From the NCBI GenBank assembly GCA_004151065.3, contig NWUY0303947901.1, positions 1 through 10,022 of the forward strand: a stretch of 10,022 nt of DNA. Reading direction: 5' to 3'. Both the position numbers and the translations under genes were made by a program. How positions within the stretch are numbered: position 1 is the stretch's first letter; the number at the start of each line of letters is the position of its first letter. The DNA comes from Larix sibirica (Eukaryota; Streptophyta; Pinopsida; Pinales; Pinaceae). Below are positions 1 to 6,700 of the stretch, piece by piece. Under the pieces are notes generated by a model. It ran no database searches and was not told the origin of the DNA. It saw nothing but the letters and a program-made list of their open reading frames with translations.

Positions 1-6
1 ATGGAA

Positions 7-18
7 TATATATATATA
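7..18. repeat. short (AT)n run
   Basis: Six uninterrupted AT/TA dinucleotide steps near the left edge. This is a simple repeat with no attached gene or other signal. Confidence 0.8.
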
Positions 19-95
19 AGGACAACTTTACAATATTTATTTGGATGGATAATAACTTGTTAGGTGTTAGATGTAAGAGAAGCTAGTAACCCTAA

Positions 96-174
96 GGGAC
101 TTGAGTCAATTGGAACATATTATCCCCATTGGAAACAAGCCTTTGATGAATGGTCCAACTAATTGAGCTAACCC
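96..174 (-). mobile_element. tRNA-derived SINE-like head (minus strand)
   Basis: Read on the minus strand, positions 174 to about 155 give GGGTTAGCTCAATTAGTTGG, which closely matches the D-arm / A-box of a eukaryotic tRNA. Positions 107 to 96 give GACTCAAGTCCC, close to the B-box consensus GGTTCRANYCC. The boxes are about 65 bases apart, against about 44 in a normal tRNA, so this is not an intact tRNA. It fits a diverged pol III-type SINE head or a tRNA relic with extra sequence in the variable region. I see no poly(A) end or target-site duplication, so the outer limits are unknown. Confidence is moderate because two short boxes can co-occur by chance. Confidence 0.4.
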
Positions 175-589
175 TTGGAGATAAATACACACACCCACAC
201 ATTTGTTTTCCCAAGAAAAATATACTAAGATCCCCCCTCTTCCTTGAAATATCAGAAATGATGGTAGCTCAACCACAACCACAATAGTGACTCGTGACCC
301 CAAGGGAATTCACTAGATTTGAACTTGTGAACTAAGGCCTCGCCATTGACAACTTGCCCTGGGAAAATGGTTGAATTTTTTGAGATAACCCTTTAGTATT
401 CAGTGTGTAATATAGGCCAAATAGACTAGTGGGATACCTCAATCCATTCAAAAAAATTGTTTCAAGGTGGAGTTTGATGTGAAGTCTCTAGTTCTAGTTT
501 GTCCAAGTTCCAATGGTGATTGACTCACCCTCCATTTGGAAAAAGGTGGGATTTCACAAGTTTTTTCTTGAAAAAAAATATTATAGGTC
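175..589. other. intergenic, no gene seen
   Basis: A-rich intergenic DNA holding a short CA-rich patch near 188-200 and a C run near 233-238. A minus-strand open frame covers 106-303, but it runs through the tRNA-like box and simple sequence and has no recognisable domain. No promoter or RNA gene is visible. Confidence 0.6.
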
Positions 590-737
590 TACAGTGGTTA
601 GCCCAATTAATAGAGTATGGTACTATTATATCCTCTACTAGGGTTCAAGTCTCACCAAGGATTTGTGGTAAATCCTTCAAACTTGTTCTCCCCTTTGTGG
701 GGAATCACTAGTTGTGAATTACAAATTTTCCATTTTT
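590..737 (+). mobile_element. tRNA-derived SINE-like unit with two hairpins
   Basis: Positions 594-616 hold an A-box-like D-arm (GTGGTTAGCCCAATTAATAG and following bases). Positions 642-652 hold GGTTCAAGTCT, a good B-box. Spacing from the first conserved T (599) to the B-box is 43 bases, the spacing expected in a real tRNA. Acceptor-stem pairing is not evident and the T-stem is partly mismatched, so a working tRNA is unlikely. A pol III-type SINE head is the better reading. Downstream lie two perfect hairpins with 5-base loops, at 657-677 and 690-702. A T run at 732-737 could mark the end, since some plant SINE families end in short T runs. Family and boundaries are inferred; no target-site duplication was found. 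Confidence 0.5.
657..702 (+). other. two consecutive perfect hairpins
   Basis: AAGGATTT at 657-664 pairs exactly with AAATCCTT at 670-677 around the 5-base loop GTGGT. CCCC at 690-693 pairs with GGGG at 699-702 around the 5-base loop TTTGT. They follow directly after the B-box-like site and may be structure in the body of the SINE-like transcript. No role is shown. Confidence 0.6.
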
Positions 738-1210
738 TCTTGAGCATGGTGTACTCTTAAGATGTTGGAATAAGTGATTTACTTGGCGTTTTTCTATTGA
801 TTTTTGGTACCGTTGCAACCTACAAGAAATGATTTTCTAAGGTGGGTTGGCTTAGTATCAACTACTTCACCTGTAACTACTAGAATTGCATGGGATGTGG
901 ACTATATTTTCTTAGGTTTATTGTTCCATAAAAAATATAGCTTCCCTTCAAACATGCATACATATGTATGTATGTATAAAATTAGAACCCATATTTTTTA
1001 TGAATGGTAAATTTGAAAAGAAGTTGGACCAACCCTCACACACTTAAGCAAAGAATAGGATTTTTTCATACCCTTTCAATTCCATAGAACAATCTATCTA
1101 AATGATACATCACCAACATTCAATATAATCAATAGCCACATTTGACAACACTCACATAAGGGAGGAGCATACATCCTAGGATTTGAACCTAATATATACT
1201 TATGTATGGA
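738..1210. other. intergenic with a tetranucleotide patch and an isolated T-arm-like site
   Basis: No gene is supported. Positions 953-978 hold a CATA/GTAT tetranucleotide patch including the palindrome CATACATATGTATG. At 1189-1179 on the minus strand is an exact B-box, GGTTCAAATCC, whose flanks can form a 5-pair T-stem with one G-T pair. No A-box is seen where one would be expected, around 1230, where a CA microsatellite sits instead. It may be the remains of another tRNA-like element interrupted by the microsatellite. Confidence 0.5.
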
Positions 1211-1408
1211 TACACATGCACAGACACACACACATACAATTTTTCTAAAGAAAACCGTCAAGGATGACCCCATCTTCTTTGCAATATGTGTGTGCATGTG
1301 TGTGCGCGCACACACACACATGTGTGTGTGTGTGTATGCGTGTGTGCATATCTCTCTCTCTCTCTCTCTCTTTGTGTGTGTGTGTGTGTGTGTGTGCACG
1401 CACGCGCA
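1211..1408. repeat. compound CA/TG, CG, TC microsatellite
   Basis: A CA-rich patch lies at 1211-1238, followed by a mostly unique spacer to 1283. An unbroken alternating purine/pyrimidine tract then runs 1284-1351 (TG, CG, CA, TG steps), followed by ten TC units at 1351-1370. A second alternating tract runs 1373-1408. Two perfect palindromes overlap in the first tract, 1297-1316 and 1309-1332. The long open frames here on both strands encode only His/Thr or Cys/Val repeats and come from the dinucleotide repeat; they are not genes. Confidence 0.95.
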
Positions 1409-1849
1409 ACTACATTTGGGGTTGAAATTTGACATTTCAATTGACGTTTCATGAAAAATAAAACCTTTAATATCAAATTTAAGTTGGTTAGGAGAAAATT
1501 TGTGGAGATCTCTACGTCATTTCCTAGAAAATTTTGATGAAGGCAATTTCTAGATGAACGTCACTTAAGCAACTTTAGGCCAGGATTATACATCTATTTA
1601 ACATCGAATATTCCATGTTAAATGCATTTTAAAACATTTAGTTGATTCAAATTAAGTAGTATTATGATTTCCCTTCTTGATTTGAGCTCCTTCTTAATGG
1701 TGAATCCATTCTTACATGCTATGTGACTTGGATGGATATCTGATATTAGATAAATTGATTGGATAGTTCACATTAGATAAAGAGTTAAAGTATCAATATT
1801 TTTTACCCTCATGACACTAATATTATACACATAATTTCAATGTGTCAAT
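1409..1849. other. intergenic, no gene seen
   Basis: A+T-rich sequence with no open frame of note on either strand, no clear tandem repeat and no RNA-gene signal. I see nothing specific in it. Confidence 0.6.
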
Positions 1850-1929
1850 CCTAATGTACACACCTAATCCACCTAAGAAACTAACCTAATCCACCTAATC
1901 CACACACCTAACCACCTAACCTAATGTAC
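1850..1929. repeat. CCTAA-rich degenerate repeat
   Basis: Eight CCTAA pentamers occur at 1850, 1863, 1872, 1885, 1894, 1907, 1915 and 1920. They sit mostly in CACCTAA or ACCTAAC contexts with irregular spacing of 5-13 bases. The 10-base word CCTAATGTAC occurs at both ends (1850-1859 and 1920-1929). The patch resembles a decayed short-period tandem array. It is not the canonical plant telomere unit CCCTAAA. Confidence 0.7.
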
Positions 1930-1947
1930 TTATGCACACACATAAGT
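1928..1947. other. small perfect hairpin
   Basis: ACTTATG at 1928-1934 pairs exactly with CATAAGT at 1941-1947 around the loop CACACA. It lies at the right edge of the CCTAA-rich patch. It lacks a T run, so it is not a terminator, and no function is suggested. Confidence 0.5.
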
Positions 1948-2468
1948 CATGTACCTAACATGTGAACCTTATATTCTCTCTTTTAAAGGGAATCACTCCA
2001 TTAAGAATCATGAGATTGTGTAGTTTCTCATGTACATGTGCATGAACCCACATGTTAGCAATGAAAAATTGAGCATAGTCATATATATTCTCAAAGGAAA
2101 CCTCTAATGGTTCAACATCTAATATTGCACTTCATGTTGAAATTATTATATGTTTAGGGTAGTGTTCACTAGACCAAAACTTCAACCCAACATAATAAGT
2201 TAGTTGATGACAATATGACCATGATTCCATTTTTACTAAAATGTCTATACCTGAACACATTTATTGTCTTTGGAAATACATTTGAGTAATCTCAAACAAA
2301 GCCACAAAACACCATAGAAAGGAGAAATAATGTTTAGATGTTCGTAAGTCACAACAAGTATAAAATGTGCATGAAATGAATAGTCCTTATTTATTCCAAG
2401 GGTGGTATGTATTTGGATTCTACAAAGATATGATGATCAACACCTTACCTTCACAACTAACTCATAGA
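1948..2468. other. intergenic, no gene seen
   Basis: A+T-rich sequence with stop codons in all frames. No repeat unit, promoter or RNA signal that I can support. Confidence 0.6.
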
Positions 2469-2520
2469 TTTCTAAGGAAATTTGGATATTACATATGTTT
2501 CTAAGGAAATATGGATATTA
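2469..2520. repeat. 23-bp direct repeat, period 29
   Basis: Positions 2469-2491 and 2498-2520 are the same 23-base unit (TTTCTAAGGAAATT/ATGG and following) with one mismatch, separated by six bases. A local tandem duplication. Confidence 0.85.
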
Positions 2521-2611
2521 TTGAAGATTTGTCAAATGTTTCATCAAGTTAGATTCTCCTCTCAATATATTATAGATGACATAACCTACAATGGGTATAA
2601 CACATTTAATA

Positions 2612-2672
2612 ACTACCCCCTATTACGTCTATCAAATCTAACCCTTAACCAATAATATTCATGTATCTACCT
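2612..2672. repeat. dispersed repeat, copy 1
   Basis: This 61-base segment matches 3856-3913 at 52 of 58 aligned bases with one 3-base gap, in the same orientation about 1.24 kb apart. The similarity stops sharply on both sides. It may be a fragment of a transposon family or of an older larger duplication; terminal repeats are not visible. Confidence 0.75.
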
Positions 2673-3570
2673 CTTGCGTCCTCTTCTTATCTCTACATCT
2701 CTTCACTTTAATAGTGACTTGGAGGAAAATAATAATGCCCAAATGATTTTGAGTAAAGCATTACATAAATAAATAAAAGTGACTTCTTAGGATTTTGAAA
2801 ATTAATGGTTACATAATAAATAAAATCACCAAAGTGCCGTGACCTAAGGAAAACTAAAGTGAGGGAGGGGGGGATTGCCACCTAATGCACAATTTAAAAC
2901 AACTAGCTCATAGAAGTTGTGAAATCCTAGGGATCACAAACACCATATATCTTCTAGGAAGAAGTCCTTATCCCTCCTATCTCCTCCTCCTCCTATCTCT
3001 TCCTTATGAATACTTATTTTACAAACATAATTTTAATAAAAAGAAAACAACTAAAAAATGAAACATTAATATAATTCTATGTTTACTATCATAACCAAAT
3101 TTCAAGTTATTTCCTTGTGTACACTAAATAAACAATCACCCAATTCTTCCGTAAGATGCCCATGAACCACACTAATTAGTATTCGTCTATACAAATAAAG
3201 ATGCTTATCATTGTGTTGTATCTTCTCATTCTATAGACATGATGCATTATTTTGTTCACCCATAATGCACTTCAAATATCATTCTTTTAATGACTCTTTG
3301 CTAATGTCAAAAGGTTGAGTGAGTTAATATATGAGAGGACAAAACCTTTTTGATCATATTCTTCATTATCTAAATAATAATTATGACTAAAACCTAATGA
3401 TCAAATATCTGATAACATGCTTCTATCAAAACCATAATTCTAAGTGAGGCTAGAGGCATAATCCACTTTCTAATCAAATTTGCATTACTATATGAAGAAG
3501 AACAAATCAAAAATGAAACTTTGAACACATATTAATCATTATTATTTTCATTTTAAATACATGGAGGAAT
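2673..3570. other. intergenic with CT-rich and G-rich tracts
   Basis: No gene is visible. A run of seven G lies at 2867-2873 within a purine-rich stretch. A CT-rich tract with several CTC units lies at about 2970-3002. The rest is A+T-rich with dense stops on both strands and shows nothing I recognise. Confidence 0.6.
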
Positions 3571-3665
3571 AACATTTTTTTTTAATAAAAAACACTCATT
3601 AACCAATTTGTAAGAGGTTTGAACCAAAAACACAATGATTACACATTTCAACCACTGCTTAAATG
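3571..3665 (-). mobile_element. possible minimal SINE-like unit (minus strand)
   Basis: On the minus strand, positions 3662 to about 3650 read TTAAGCAGTGGTT, weakly like a tRNA A-box / D-loop. Positions 3625 to 3616 read GGTTCAAACC, a strong B-box. About 40 bases further downstream the minus strand has a run of about ten A (plus-strand T run at about 3571-3580), as expected for a SINE tail. The box spacing of about 37 bases is shorter than the usual 44, and no target-site duplication is clear, so this is a tentative call. Confidence 0.3.
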
Positions 3666-3855
3666 TCATAGTAAATTATTTGTGCAATCCACATAATAGA
3701 ATCTTCATTGACAAAGCTAGAATGTGTTCATAACTGCTATTCATTATTTCGTTAACCCCATTAAAACCATATCCAAGATAATGCTCCATCATTGGGACGT
3801 AGGTGTTATTTTACAATGCCCTCAAATGACCAAAATTGTTGCTAAGGTTTCCAAG
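3666..3855. other. intergenic, no gene seen
   Basis: A+T-rich sequence with no supported gene, RNA or repeat. The text just left of the dispersed repeat copy at 3856 is unlike the text left of copy 1. Confidence 0.5.
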
Positions 3856-3913
3856 GCTACCCCTTATAACATCTATAAAATCTAACCGTTAACTAATATT
3901 CATGTATCTACCT
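3856..3913. repeat. dispersed repeat, copy 2
   Basis: Second copy of the segment at 2612-2672, same orientation, lacking a 3-base CAA present in copy 1. It lies about 120 bases left of the LTR end at 4032. Confidence 0.75.
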
Positions 3914-4002
3914 AGCCAATATTCACTTATATATATCTAACCAAGGTTTAATGGTAAGAAAAAATTAAACAAGGTGCAAAAATGTGGATTGATGAAATGT
4001 CA

Positions 4003-4019
4003 AATAAGAGACTCTTATT
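4003..4019. other. near-palindrome beside LTR end
   Basis: AATAAGAG at 4003-4010 is the exact reverse complement of CTCTTATT at 4012-4019 around one central base. It lies 12 bases outside the LTR edge. On the minus strand this is where a primer-binding site would be expected if this were a 5' LTR, but the match to the copia Met-tRNA site TGGTATCAGAGC is poor. Confidence 0.5.
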
Positions 4020-4316
4020 CAATATTAAATCTGTTGGTTCTTAATACCGATTACAATAGGTTTTCAAATTGATTCATATATTTAAACCCAATTATACATA
4101 AACAATGGCACACAACACATTAACACATTACATAAAAATTTCCTTGGAAACCCCTCTCCCATGGGAAAAACAACAAACCAATGAGCTTTCTCACTCATAT
4201 ATTAATGAACATTCGTAACAGGTGTATACAACCGTGACTTGCTAGACCACAAATCACACTTCATTACATGATCATGCTACACACTACTCCACACAGTTTG
4301 CATAGCCATTACATCT

Positions 4317-4324
4317 TATTTATA
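4317..4324 (-). promoter_or_regulatory. TATA box of the LTR
   Basis: The minus strand reads TATAAATA in the context CATCTATAAATAAG, a canonical plant TATA box. Transcription would begin roughly 30 bases downstream, near 4285-4295, which would define the LTR's R region. The upstream (U3) part also holds two TTGACC W-box cores, at 4463-4468 (plus) and 4415-4410 (minus), a motif bound by WRKY factors and known in stress-responsive plant LTRs. Activity is not shown. Confidence 0.5.
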
Positions 4325-4495
4325 GATGCAATACAACCAACTGCTCATTAATGACAATCCATAACTTTTCTAACCACTTTTAGTTATTATGTTACAATCG
4401 ACTTGAATGGGTCAACTTTGTTCAATTTCCCATTGAGATTTGGTCGTCCCATCAACTTCCCATTGACCAATAGTTTTCCTTTGATCAAACAAATA

Positions 4496-4519
4496 TTCTG
4501 GTCGGTCAGTCGACCAAAA
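4496..4519. other. inverted repeat in LTR upstream part
   Basis: TTCTGGTCG (4496-4504) and CGACCAAAA (4511-4519) are inverted copies with one mismatch around a 6-base centre GTCAGT. The sequence contains the GTCGAC palindrome at 4509-4514. It sits close to the presumed LTR 5' end and may be a regulatory or structural site. Confidence 0.5.
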
Positions 4520-4737
4520 TTCCACATTTTGTCTCCTCCAGCTTTAGTAAACTTATACTAGTCAACTATTAACTTTGCCAATCAATTCAAATGCAAATAA
4601 TATAAATTTCCCAGTAGATTCATCATCACCACTATGGGATTTCAAGCATGTGCAGTGAGAGTAAGACCAATAGCAAAAATAAAAAATCCTCCTCCTAATA
4701 GGTAATCATATTTCTTGTAGAAGTATAAATCACCTAG

Positions 4738-4926
4738 ATCTCGTTCCTTATACAAAAATTCTACCTCGTCTTCCCCTTGTCATTCTCCCAACCATTAGAA
4801 ATTCAATGGTTTAACTTTGTTAGGGAGAGCCTCGAGGGTGAATTGAGAACTTTGTATCAAACCTCCCAATTTCTCAACACTTCTTTGATTCAAATACTCC
4901 AAAACTGCAAAGTGCCACAGAGCTAA
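4738..4926 (+). pseudogene. unidentified coding remnant, left part
   Basis: An open stretch of 62 codons runs between a TAG at 4735 and a TAA at 4924. It has no ATG but has protein-like composition, for example EIQWFNFVRESLEGELRTL. It overlaps the next remnant (4842-5192) in another frame, which suggests a frameshifted old coding sequence. I do not recognise the product. The minus strand here also has open stretches, so chance in a region of mild composition bias is possible. Confidence 0.25.
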
Positions 4927-5192
4927 ACACCCGAGACACCATAGAGTTGGAACTAATAAATAAAATCATCAACCATATCCTAGAGCCCTTGATTGAACCG
5001 AAACATGATACAATAATTGTCCCAGGATTTGACCAATTGCTTCAAATTCAATGAAAACCTTGCGTAAAGAAGGAAGAACCACATTTCTCTGCAAAGAAAA
5101 TAGAATACATGATCATTATTGACATATGGAGCAATGGCTTCCACCGAAGACCTAGCAGAACCACATTTCTATGTAATGCAAATAGAAATACA
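4842..5192 (+). pseudogene. unidentified coding remnant with one internal stop
   Basis: This frame is open for 70 codons, meets TGA at 5052-5054, then stays open for another 46 codons to the TGA at 5193. It contains hydrophilic, helix-like text such as RDTIELELINKIINHILEPL near 4935-4995. After the stop comes EEPHFSAKKIE, which resembles AEPHFYVMQIE at the start of the next open frame, because both derive from the 82-bp duplication. A single old protein gene broken by frameshifts and a stop fits well, but the family is not recognised and no catalytic motif is visible. It sits just beside the LTR on the opposite strand, so it need not belong to that element. Confidence 0.35.
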
Positions 5193-5240
5193 TGATTGTT
5201 ACCAACATATGGATAAATGGACTCCACCGATAGCCACGAG
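5076..5240. repeat. 82-bp diverged tandem duplication
   Basis: Unit 1 (5076-5157) and unit 2 (5158 to about 5240) begin with the same 13 bases, GAACCACATTTCT. They continue with shared blocks such as the stretch around ATACATGAT and ACATATGGA, then TCCACCGA. Unit 1 lacks one base relative to unit 2 near 5106. Because 82 is not a multiple of three, the duplication shifts reading frames on both strands. Confidence 0.85.
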
Positions 5241-5535
5241 GATTCCTTGGACATGTGCTCGCTCAAATTTTATTGCATGGCTTAAATGTGGCCATGCTAC
5301 TTCATATATGTTGCATCACATTGCATTGTTTGAACATGGTCAACCAAGTGCATGGCCTCAATGTGGTAATGTATGGGATAAAGTGTTAAATTTGGACATG
5401 GCTTTCCCTTGGGTTGAGTTTAAAAAATATCCTGAGATGAAGGTTTTATATGCTTGGAGGGAATTTTATGAATTTTATCCTGCACCTGAGGTTTGGGTAT
5501 TACTAACTTATGCATTTGACCCATATTTTCCGTAA
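5134..5535 (+). CDS. hypothetical 133-aa open frame, unidentified
   Basis: The longest plausible open frame in the window. The first in-frame ATG is at 5134; the frame is also open to a TTG at 5119, which is unlikely to start translation in a plant. It ends at TAA 5533-5535. The predicted protein starts MASTEDLAEPHF, has eight tryptophans (residues 29, 39, 49, 74, 81, 93, 108, 121), four cysteines (22, 41, 52, 77) and an aromatic C-terminal third. No signal peptide, transmembrane helix or known motif is evident. An open frame this long is uncommon by chance in such A+T-rich DNA, so it may be the last exon or a remnant of a gene or transposon protein. Its first 36 codons lie in a tandem duplication, so the true start may be further upstream and lost to frameshifts. 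I see no splice structure, TATA box or poly(A) signal that I would defend. Confidence 0.35.
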   Translation: MASTEDLAEPHFYVMQIEIHDCYQHMDKWTPPIATRIPWTCARSNFIAWLKCGHATSYMLHHIALFEHGQPSAWPQCGNVWDKVLNLDMAFPWVEFKKYPEMKVLYAWREFYEFYPAPEVWVLLTYAFDPYFP

Positions 5536-5901
5536 CTGAAGGTTGTCATTTAATTTAATCAACATTTTCTAAGTTTTGTATTGTCACATATTTTTCATCC
5601 TTCATTTTATCTTTTTTATTATCATTGTTGGCGTATCTTTATAATTTCAATGATGTCAATGAGGCAACTTGGACACATAATGGAGCGACATGGAGGTGAC
5701 ATATGATTTATCCTGTTATCAAGTTGTCGATGATGATTTTGTTAGTATTCTTCATTTTCCTTATGGACTAGTTGGACTGCTTTTTCTTCCCATCCAATTT
5801 CAAAAGCTTTACAAATCTCTTTTTTTAATGTAACGACATTGTAAGAATATCTGGAAAGAGATTTTGGAGAATTTTTTGGGGTCAACTATTGCTCAATTTC
5901 A
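5536..5901. other. sequence 3' of the open frame
   Basis: T-rich sequence following the TAA at 5533, with pyrimidine-rich patches. It could be a 3' untranslated region or intron if the upstream frame is part of a gene, but no AATAAA near the stop or clear exon is seen. Confidence 0.4.
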
Positions 5902-6015
5902 CAATTTTCATAGAGATATTGAATGAATTCTACAATAGTAGTATAATTTCAATTATTCACAGAGATATTGAGTGAAGTAGTAATTTCCAATTTTCGTAGA
6001 GATATCGAGTGAAGT
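5902..6015. repeat. three-copy degenerate repeat of about 28 bp
   Basis: Copies at 5902-5927, 5950-5978 and 5988-6015 share CAATTTTC.TAGAGATAT followed by GA.TGAA, with a few substitutions. Spacing is irregular (48 and 38 bases). The second and third copies both end GAGTGAAGT and are more alike in that part. Confidence 0.8.
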
Positions 6016-6623
6016 CTTTAACATAAGTAGTTAGATTGAAGACTTACCCTTAAAATTTCCCATATAACATTCAAAACACTAAACTACTCCACCAAACTAA
6101 TAATAATGCAACTTAATAACCATAACCATCTCTTCTTTTTCGAGTCTTTGGTATAATCAATTTACATTGCCTCACCGAAAGCATTCATTCATTCACTGAA
6201 ATCTACTAGAATAAGCAAACTATTTGCAACCCAAAAAGGAGAGACACTTTGACCTATAAATTCCATTGCAAAGATTTGATCAAAATGAAATTGAACTCAC
6301 ATAAGATCTAATGAGTTAGACTGATACTGTTAGAAACATTAATCTAGTTAACCTTAATGAAAGAACAACTGGAAATGACTGAAGCAAGCTCTTCGATGTA
6401 TAATGAATGTTCACTATTTTTTATAAGCGATTGTCACCACTTTTTAATCTGGGAGTTTTCAACTATAACAATATAGTTAAATCAATCATACTCTCCGAAC
6501 TTTTTCACTTTTAGTAGGTACTTGCTACTCTGCACCTACCCTTGTTTTAGTTGAATTAATGTTAAATGAGGTTATAAAAGAGAGTTGTTAAATGTTTCAT
6601 TATAGGAATTGATTTCTTCCCAC
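6016..6623. other. intergenic, no gene seen
   Basis: A+T-rich, with stops in all frames. I find no repeat, RNA gene or promoter I can support here. Confidence 0.6.
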
Positions 6624-6700
6624 AAAATAGAAAAAAAATCATAGAAAAAAAAAAAAACAAAAAATAGAAAAAAAATCAAAGAAACAAAAAAAATAAACAC
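6624..6700. repeat. A-rich tract with an 18-bp direct repeat
   Basis: A nearly continuous adenine-rich stretch. The 18-base word AAAATAGAAAAAAAATCA occurs exactly at 6624-6641 and 6661-6678 (period 37). It could be a decayed poly(A) tail of a retroposon on the plus strand, but no matching element body or target duplication is visible. Confidence 0.75.

Larger units (their letters stand above)
4032..4526 (-). mobile_element. Ty1-copia-type long terminal repeat (solo or relict)
   Basis: On the minus strand the segment has the layout of a plant copia LTR. It begins possibly with TGTGGA at 4526 and has a TATA box at 4324-4317. A later region at about 4170-4146 resembles the common copia LTR block around TTTTTCCC..GGGGTTTCC. 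It ends in ACCAACA at 4032 (plus-strand TGTTGGT), the classic TG..CA terminus. The 3' end at 4032 is well supported. The 5' end is a guess, based on a purine-rich stretch (GGAGGAGACAAAA) just outside 4526 that looks like a polypurine tract. No good primer-binding site follows the 3' end, no 5-base target duplication matches, and no reverse transcriptase or integrase reading was found on either side. It is most likely a solo or broken LTR. Confidence 0.6.

Noticed and set aside
106-303. Minus-strand 65-codon open frame
   Set aside because: Runs through the tRNA-like head and simple sequence, with no domain and no context of a gene.
590-665. A functional nuclear tRNA gene
   Set aside because: A- and B-boxes are well spaced, but the acceptor stem does not pair and the T-stem has mismatches, so it is better read as a tRNA-derived element.
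520-1010. Plus-strand open frames at 520-711 and 804-1010
   Set aside because: The first reads through the SINE-like boxes and hairpins; the second reads through a tetranucleotide patch. Neither has a recognisable domain.
1094-1476. Open frames of 72-113 codons on both strands
   Set aside because: They are products of the CA/TG/TC microsatellite: the proteins are His/Thr/Arg/Glu or Cys/Val runs, and both strands are open at once.
4008-4021. Copia primer-binding site outside the LTR
   Set aside because: The minus-strand text TGAATAAGAGTC matches TGGTATCAGAGC only with a gap and several mismatches. The same bases form a local palindrome, which explains part of the likeness.
5048-5266. Minus-strand 72-codon open frame opposite the coding remnant
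   Set aside because: It shadows the duplicated plus-strand sequence. Its internal repetition is explained by the 82-bp tandem units.
5902-6015. CRISPR-like array
   Set aside because: Repeats are degenerate and spacing irregular, there are no cas genes, and the DNA is eukaryotic in character.
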